Shown: positions 12,949-17,471 of the stretch, one piece after another
Layout: the number at the start of each line of letters is the position of its first letter
Position numbering within the stretch: position 1 is the stretch's first letter
Assembly: GCA_024275095.1 (NCBI GenBank)
Contig: JAJRZV010000020.1
Coordinates: forward strand, 1-17,471
Length of the DNA stretch: 17,471 bases
Direction of reading: 5' to 3'
Source of the DNA: a bacterium
Lineage (GTDB): Bacteria; JAJRZV01
Notes under the pieces: generated by a model
What the model saw: the letters and a program-made list of their open reading frames with translations, nothing else
What the model was told of the DNA's origin: nothing
Databases searched by the model: none
Made by a program: the position numbers and the translations under genes

Positions 12949-13668
12949 ATGAAAAACCACAAAAAAACCACTTTAATCAAAAGGCACGCGTTATGTTTGG
13001 TAGGGATTTGCGCGTTTGTCTATTCATGTGTATTTGGACATTCTTATACAAAATACGAATTTTCCAGCGTTACCGCAGCAAAAATACCGTTCAAAGTAAA
13101 CAAAATAGTTCAGCTCCCCACCCTGATGATGCTGGACGAATGTGCATACGAGAGCGGGCACATGTACGACCACGTGGTAACCGAAAGCCTGAAAGCTGTC
13201 CTTTCAGGGCGTCAGATAGATTTCATTCCTGTACAGGCAGTTTATGAAATTTTCAGCAACGACCTTCGAAACACCGAAGATGCTTACACGTATCTGGCCG
13301 GCCTCCAGTACTCTCCTCGAGGAGCACTGTTCCTTTTCAGGAAAATAGCCGAAAACACCAAAGCAGAATACGGGGTGCTACCCATTGTGTATGTATCGAC
13401 CGCGGAGACATACGTCAGGAAAGAAGCCCGAACATCAACCGGGCAAAGCATGGAACAGGCCCGGGGCCTTTCACTTTACGAATACGTCATTGTCTCGTTC
13501 GTCAGGTTAACCGACGGGAAAATACTCTACCAGTACTTATACGGTGATTGCACGGAAGGCGGACTGGGTGGATATGCCGAATGCGCGTTTGACCCTGTAA
13601 GCACGAAAAAACTGACCCGGATAGTATCAAACGCAATGGAAGCGTTTATAAACAAAACAAGCCGCTGA
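12949..13668 (+). CDS. Exported protein of unknown function, first of five-gene cassette
   Basis: I do not recognise this 239-residue protein. It starts with a basic and then hydrophobic export signal (about 1-27). Cys27 in VYSC could be a lipid-attachment site, but tyrosine at -2 is unusual, so ordinary signal peptidase cleavage is also possible. The mature part looks alpha/beta. A strand near KIVQLPTLMMLD is followed by a helix with ESLKAVLSG, a strand with QIDFIPVQAV, a central strand GVLPIVYVS (about 143-151), YEYVIVSFVRLTDGKILYQY (176-195), and a C-terminal amphipathic helix ending at the last residue. This resembles the LpoB/CsgG/TolB-N type of small periplasmic domain, but that is only a shape argument. 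A strong GGAGGGAGGA site precedes ATG 12949. The next gene follows after 10 bases. Confidence 0.7.
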   Translation: MKNHKKTTLIKRHALCLVGICAFVYSCVFGHSYTKYEFSSVTAAKIPFKVNKIVQLPTLMMLDECAYESGHMYDHVVTESLKAVLSGRQIDFIPVQAVYEIFSNDLRNTEDAYTYLAGLQYSPRGALFLFRKIAENTKAEYGVLPIVYVSTAETYVRKEARTSTGQSMEQARGLSLYEYVIVSFVRLTDGKILYQYLYGDCTEGGLGGYAECAFDPVSTKKLTRIVSNAMEAFINKTSR

Positions 13669-13678
13669 GGAGGGGGTC

Positions 13679-14311
13679 ATGGAACGTAAACAATTCACGT
13701 TTATACTGCTTTTCATCATAGCAGGTGTTGTCCTGTCAGGCGGTTGCGCTTCAGCATACAGAATGGCCTACGGTGTACCGGAATTTAAAAGCATGGGCAG
13801 CAGAATTCCTTCGGGCGCGTCAATCATAGTCCTGCCCCCTGTCAATGAAACCCCGGTGAAATTTCTGGCAATGCTATTCCAAGAGCAACTGGTTAACGGC
13901 ATAAAGAAAAATCGAAAAGGATTCAGGGTAACAAATGCTTATCAAATGTTTGGATCTGATAAAAATACGGCGGCCCTTTACGACAGGTGCATAGACGAAC
14001 TGAGAGCCGATAAATTTAAAAATATTGACAAAGATTCGTGCGTTGCCGTTTATAACAAAACAGGCGGAGACGTAATCATACTGCCGGTGATTAAAAACCT
14101 GAACCTCCATCTGGATGTAAAAATATCCAGGGGCTCCTTCTACATAAAAGTCAAGTCAATCACGAGGGTGTATTATCTGGACGCAAAGATATATGCCTAT
14201 TCCAGGAACACCGGGGATATTATATTCAAAACGGATGGTTCTGTTGCGGCAATAAACGACCTGGAAGATTCAATAACCAGACTGGCAGACCAGATAGCCG
14301 AAAACCTGTGA
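13679..14311 (+). CDS. Predicted lipoprotein with LpoB/CsgG-like layout
   Basis: This 210-residue protein has a clear lipoprotein signal, FIIAGVVLSGGCAS, with Cys23 as lipidation site and alanine at +2, which in enterobacteria would send it to the outer membrane. The mature domain begins with SIIVLPPVNETP (48-59), a strand-turn very like the opening of LpoB/CsgG/GNA1162-type proteins. A helix with FQEQLVNGIKK follows, then DVIILPVIKN, an exposed strand pair with RVYYLDAKIYAYSRNTGDII, and a C-terminal helix. Such proteins in other systems act as outer-membrane-tethered regulators or secretion parts; the role here is unknown. Spacing to both neighbours is 10 and 18 bases with good ribosome sites, so it is part of one operon. 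Confidence 0.75.
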   Translation: MERKQFTFILLFIIAGVVLSGGCASAYRMAYGVPEFKSMGSRIPSGASIIVLPPVNETPVKFLAMLFQEQLVNGIKKNRKGFRVTNAYQMFGSDKNTAALYDRCIDELRADKFKNIDKDSCVAVYNKTGGDVIILPVIKNLNLHLDVKISRGSFYIKVKSITRVYYLDAKIYAYSRNTGDIIFKTDGSVAAINDLEDSITRLADQIAENL

Positions 14312-14329
14312 AAAAAAGGAGGCACCCAA

Positions 14330-14938
14330 ATGAACGAAAAAATGTGTAATATTGCAATCAGAGCGATCATTTCATGCCTGTACATCACGGCAATCGTCTC
14401 CTGTGCACCTTCAATGTCGTCGTATGACATGAAGTATCGAAAAATTGATTCGGATACCCGGCTGCTGGTATTAAAATGCATTTTTCCAGAAAACACGGAG
14501 CACGCGGCAGCCGCAAAGCTCACATGCCGGCAGGTGGACTCCATAATCGTTGCTTTGTTGGAAACTGGAAATATATTTAAAAACATTTCACAAGTTTCAA
14601 AAAACATTTTGAGCGAATCCGAAAAGAATTCTTTAGCAAGCCCCATGATTCCATCGATAGAAAAAAGGGTGGCAATAAAAAAGGTAATTAACAAAATTAA
14701 CAACTCGGCTCAGCAGGAACCTGATTACGTGCTCCTGCCTTTTGCAACGGTGGCATATTCCCTCGGTTACAGCGGTATCAAACTGGAACTTTACAACACC
14801 CAGGGTGAAATGGTGTGGGAAGGCGGAAAGGTGATAGATTTAGACGACTTTTTCAACTTCAAAAGCAACCAGGATGTCGCAAACATTACACAGGAACTCA
14901 TAAACAAAATGTACAATGCTTTATCCACGGAAGAGTGA
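14330..14938 (+). CDS. Predicted lipoprotein of unknown function
   Basis: This 202-residue protein has a lipoprotein signal ending in AIVSC, with Cys25 as the lipid site followed by alanine. The mature part begins with a charged strand region containing TRLLVLKCIF and then a long helical stretch. DYVLLPFATVAYSLGYSG, the strand LELYNTQGEMVWEGGKVIDL and a C-terminal helix follow. The order (opening strand, helix, a D.vLLP-type strand, a strand with a turn at QGE, last helix) repeats what is seen in the two upstream proteins, so the three may be distant paralogues. It is preceded by AAAGGAGG. Its stop lies 43 bases before the next start. Confidence 0.72.
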   Translation: MNEKMCNIAIRAIISCLYITAIVSCAPSMSSYDMKYRKIDSDTRLLVLKCIFPENTEHAAAAKLTCRQVDSIIVALLETGNIFKNISQVSKNILSESEKNSLASPMIPSIEKRVAIKKVINKINNSAQQEPDYVLLPFATVAYSLGYSGIKLELYNTQGEMVWEGGKVIDLDDFFNFKSNQDVANITQELINKMYNALSTEE

Positions 14939-14981
14939 TCAACGAAGTACGATTCACGACTTCTTTCACCGGGGTAACATC

Positions 14982-15566
14982 ATGATCAAAAAGTACAAAT
15001 GCAACTCAAAATGCCTGGGCCTGTTAATTACCTTACTCTTCCCGGTCGTGGCCGGATGCGGCGACATGACACGACTTCCAAACATAGCTGGCAGTTACGA
15101 GGGTTTTGTAATTTACACTGACACCACGTGTGATTGGCCTCTTCCGGCATCCTTTCCTCTGGAAATAACATTTCAATACAAAAGTTTTCCCACAACCATC
15201 GAGATTACGATGGACCCCAACCTAATTTTGTTAAACACGTTAGAACCCGCAGATATTAAATTTGAACAACATCCCTGCATTAAAATTTCCTATGCCACTC
15301 CCAGGAATCTGGAAGGCGCAATGTATAACCAGCAGGGGAATTTCGCTATTTACACCCCGTCTGAATATGGAATTACCATTACCACAACGTGTTCACCGTA
15401 TCTTTACATGAGCCTGAGGATTGTACCATTTAACGGCCACTACAATGAACAATCGCATAAGGTCGACATAAACGGTACAATATCAATATTCATAAGCCCG
15501 GACATCTTCTGTAAATACTCCTGCAGAATAACAGGTTATAAAAAAGATAAACATAAAATCGAATAA
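14982..15566 (+). CDS. Predicted Cys-rich beta lipoprotein
   Basis: This 194-residue protein is not recognised. The frame is open further upstream and overlaps the previous gene, but the start at ATG 14982 puts the positively charged MIKKYK next to a hydrophobic core ending in the lipobox VAGC (Cys26), with a GGGGT element upstream. The mature part is rich in beta-forming residues, starting with NIAGSYEGFVIYTD. It has five cysteines after the lipid site (in TTCDW, HPCIK, TTCSP, IFCKY and YSCR), enough for two disulfides. This suggests a small extracytoplasmic beta-sandwich or barrel domain. It sits between a lipoprotein gene and an outer-membrane barrel gene, 11 bases before the latter. Confidence 0.7.
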   Translation: MIKKYKCNSKCLGLLITLLFPVVAGCGDMTRLPNIAGSYEGFVIYTDTTCDWPLPASFPLEITFQYKSFPTTIEITMDPNLILLNTLEPADIKFEQHPCIKISYATPRNLEGAMYNQQGNFAIYTPSEYGITITTTCSPYLYMSLRIVPFNGHYNEQSHKVDINGTISIFISPDIFCKYSCRITGYKKDKHKIE

Positions 15567-15577
15567 AAGGGCGTGAA

Positions 15578-16225
15578 ATGGATAAACACAAATTCTTAAA
15601 AAATAAAACACCTGTGGTGTTCGGTATAATTTTCTTTGTTTGTTGCCCTGTAAAAAGCACTGCCGGTGATGTACAGCTCAGGCACTTGGGGTTCAATTTT
15701 CTCACGGGTGGAAAGGTGATGTTTTCAAAAGCCTTCAAGGGGAAAACGAGGGTACCGTTCGGCGGCACGTTCGAATTATCTATTTTACCGGTAAAGTACT
15801 TCGATATAAACTTGAGGCTTCTCTTCACAAACATATATTACTCGGCCAAAGAAAAGATCGAATTTGCTGACGGCATTAAAATTGACGCAGGCTCTTTAAT
15901 CCTTGAAGGAGTGTACATTGGATATGACCATAACATTCTTCCGGGTAGAAAACTTAATCCCTTTGCCGAAATTGGACTCAATCTTGCATTCCATGGCCTG
16001 AGGGGTGGTGATGTCGATGCTGGAGAATGGAACATCGACATGCTTATGGGAGGAGGCGTCAAGTTTTATCCTGTAAAATCAGGATGGCTGGAATTAAAAC
16101 TTGAGGCTGGCGTAAGCATCGAACTTTCAACCATTTCAGCAAGTATAGGAAGCATTTATGTAAGTGACGTGTTCAATCCGTCTCACTTTTTCTTTCTGGT
16201 GGGTGCAGGATTCAGGGTTTTGTAG
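15578..16225 (+). CDS. Predicted outer-membrane beta-barrel protein
   Basis: This 215-residue protein has a signal peptide (about 1-29, with cleavage suggested after STA). It then shows alternating amphipathic strands rich in glycine and aromatic residues: GGTFELSILPVKYFDINLRL (62-81), LILEGVYIGYDHN, LNPFAEIGLNLAFHGL, IDMLMGGGVKFYP, WLELKLEAGVSIEL and a final strand SHFFFLVGAGFRVL. This is the layout of a small eight-stranded outer-membrane barrel of the OmpA/OmpW size class. Function is unknown. It closes the cassette of four exported proteins encoded just upstream and could be their partner in the outer membrane. No intrinsic terminator is visible after its stop. Confidence 0.72.
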   Translation: MDKHKFLKNKTPVVFGIIFFVCCPVKSTAGDVQLRHLGFNFLTGGKVMFSKAFKGKTRVPFGGTFELSILPVKYFDINLRLLFTNIYYSAKEKIEFADGIKIDAGSLILEGVYIGYDHNILPGRKLNPFAEIGLNLAFHGLRGGDVDAGEWNIDMLMGGGVKFYPVKSGWLELKLEAGVSIELSTISASIGSIYVSDVFNPSHFFFLVGAGFRVL

Positions 16226-16418
16226 TTTTTGTAGTATAAGGTGGCGAGACATGACCTGCCCAACGATAAAGTGTGCATCATGGGTCATCGAAGAGGTAAT
16301 TGGATGATTAAATGTTTAAAAATCCAATCGATGAAACACTGTGCTTCGCTTATTCCCTTTCTTTTCCAGGTTATCTTTTATATCACGCAAGTAGTTAGCA
16401 GCCACCCCTTCCGGCTAT

Positions 16419-17471
16419 TTACTTAATCGTGATATCACATGTGGCGTAATTAATAACCCCGTTACCCCCATATACCTTTTGAACACCGTACCAGAGTTTT
16501 AAAACGCCGTCTTCATACAGTGCTCCAACTGGAAAGTAAGCAATATCTGCCGGGGCAAAAAACGGGTTGTTCTGGCATTTGACCCAGGAAATTCCATCAT
16601 GTGAGAAAGCACAGTTAAACCCGTTCTGGCCCGAGTCCAGATTCTCCGTGTAAATCAAGAGGAACAAATCCTGATATACAACGACTCTTCTAACCAGATA
16701 ACGAGTTGACGGATCTACGAAATCGGGAAGAGGGTTGTCAGGATTTTTTGTCCAGTTGACTCCATCTGGAGATGTGGCAAGCCCGATCTTAAAACTCTCG
16801 GCAGAGGAATCACGATAAGAATAAAACATATAGTATGTACCCTCTTTTACCGTTACTGCAAAGTCGGAAAGGTTCCACCACTGGCCGTTTGAGGGGAATA
16901 CGGGATTGCCCTCGTACAGGGTCCAGGATATTCCGTCATCTGAAGTTGCATACCCGTACTGTTTATTACCGTACAGGTTTACCTCGTTTCCCCAGTAGAA
17001 AGCTTCATAGCCTTTCTGTGGATCGTACAGGAGGTTGTAAGCACATACCCTGTGGTATGCCCAGTCTTCCTGCTTGTTCGGAAACACAGGATTGGTGTCT
17101 GCCCTGGTCCAGTTTAACCCATCCGGTGATACAGCAAGATATGTTTGCTCCTGGTTATCGCCTGTATTTGCCCAGTAATCTATGTACATTTTGTAGCCCA
17201 CACTATCTCTCAGAACACCAATTTGTCTAATTGCTGCTTCCCAGGTACCTCCTCCTCTTACGAATACAGGATTTCCAGCATAATCAGTGCAGCTGATGGT
17301 ATATGAACACGAAAGACCTTCATTTGTTTTTCCATTGCAATTGTTATCCCAGCCATCGCATACCTCTGTGCTTTCCACACAGACACCTGCAGATTCAGGG
17401 TTGAGCGCCACCACCCCCAGCGTCACATCCAGCGCGTACTCGCTCAGGCACACGAACTTCACCGTCTCAGC
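16419..17471 (-). CDS. Secreted protein: MopE-like motif plus five-bladed beta-propeller, N-terminus cut off
   Basis: The frame is open to the right edge (its first codons here read AET before VKF), so the N-terminus is missing; GTG 17462 is probably internal. With that codon counted as 1, a motif EVCDGWDNNCNGKTNEGL (33-50) matches the putative metal-binding MopE-type repeat (consensus CDGxDNDCDGxxDEG), with Asp replaced by Asn at several positions. Residues 60-347 hold repeated blades of the pattern (V/A)SPDGxNWT...NPVF: 111-127, 173-188, 229-245 and 286-301, with a first NPVF at 64. This is the five-bladed propeller of GH43/GH32-like proteins. The acidic catalytic residues cannot be assigned with confidence, so it may bind rather than cut glycans. 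It ends 193 bases from the barrel gene and faces it tail to tail. Confidence 0.75.
   Translation of the reverse strand, partial: AETVKFVCLSEYALDVTLGVVALNPESAGVCVESTEVCDGWDNNCNGKTNEGLSCSYTISCTDYAGNPVFVRGGGTWEAAIRQIGVLRDSVGYKMYIDYWANTGDNQEQTYLAVSPDGLNWTRADTNPVFPNKQEDWAYHRVCAYNLLYDPQKGYEAFYWGNEVNLYGNKQYGYATSDDGISWTLYEGNPVFPSNGQWWNLSDFAVTVKEGTYYMFYSYRDSSAESFKIGLATSPDGVNWTKNPDNPLPDFVDPSTRYLVRRVVVYQDLFLLIYTENLDSGQNGFNCAFSHDGISWVKCQNNPFFAPADIAYFPVGALYEDGVLKLWYGVQKVYGGNGVINYATCDITIK

Noticed and set aside
12873-13247. 124-codon plus-strand frame overlapping the first exported-protein gene
   Set aside because: It has no ribosome site of note and a low-complexity, charged composition; the 12949 frame has a strong ribosome site and a signal peptide.
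14916-14981. Longer N-terminus for the Cys-rich lipoprotein, starting inside the preceding gene
   Set aside because: It would put a charged 22-residue tail before an otherwise normal lipoprotein signal; ATG 14982 places the signal at the true N-terminus.
16226-16426. 61-codon plus-strand frame and possible hairpin TAGC/GCTA in the gap before the propeller gene
   Set aside because: The frame has no ribosome site and no coding look, and the stem is only four pairs, so the 193-base gap holds nothing I can support.

Overview
The window looks like chromosome from a Gram-negative bacterium. It carries LptF/LptG-type lipopolysaccharide exporter subunits, at least three clear lipoproteins plus a possible fourth, an outer-membrane barrel protein and a MopE-like Cys/Asp motif. 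That mix recalls Desulfobacterota/Myxococcota-type (former deltaproteobacterial) genomes, but the lineage is an inference with low certainty. No mobile element, tRNA, rRNA or CRISPR array was seen.

Region 1 (1-5942, plus strand) is an envelope polysaccharide and lipid block. It holds the 3' end of an LptF-like permease gene with an apparent frameshift, then lptG, a long-form glucose-1-phosphate thymidylyltransferase (rmlA type), an RmlC-like epimerase, dTDP-glucose 4,6-dehydratase (rmlB) and a membrane-anchored LtaS/OpgB-like phosphotransferase of the sulfatase fold. Together these would make an activated dTDP-keto-deoxysugar, help move LPS to the outer membrane, and decorate an envelope glycan. 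rmlD is not in the window.

Region 2 (5957-11910, minus strand) is a tightly packed run in the order proS, two small CheW-like proteins, an ARPP-1/DUF6569-type protein, and an 878-residue fusion of a Hanks-type Ser/Thr kinase with a complete UvrD/Rep-type superfamily 1 helicase. Genes overlap by 1-4 bases or are 8 bases apart, so they are probably co-translated. This is the most unusual part of the window: a kinase-helicase with three small, poorly understood partners behind a housekeeping tRNA synthetase gene. It may be an undescribed DNA-damage, stress or conflict system. A small membrane permease (11993-12574) lies just upstream on the same strand.

Region 3 (12575-12948) is a non-coding divergent control region. 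It has a candidate sigma70 promoter with a 10-base palindrome for the plus side, and a terminator-like hairpin in the presumed leader of the permease.

Region 4 (12949-16225, plus strand) is a five-gene cassette of exported proteins, none recognised by name: three lipoprotein-like alpha/beta proteins, one Cys-rich beta lipoprotein and one predicted outer-membrane barrel. Region 5 (16419-17471, minus strand) is the C-terminal part of a secreted protein with a MopE-like motif followed by a five-bladed beta-propeller of glycosidase type; the gene runs off the right edge.
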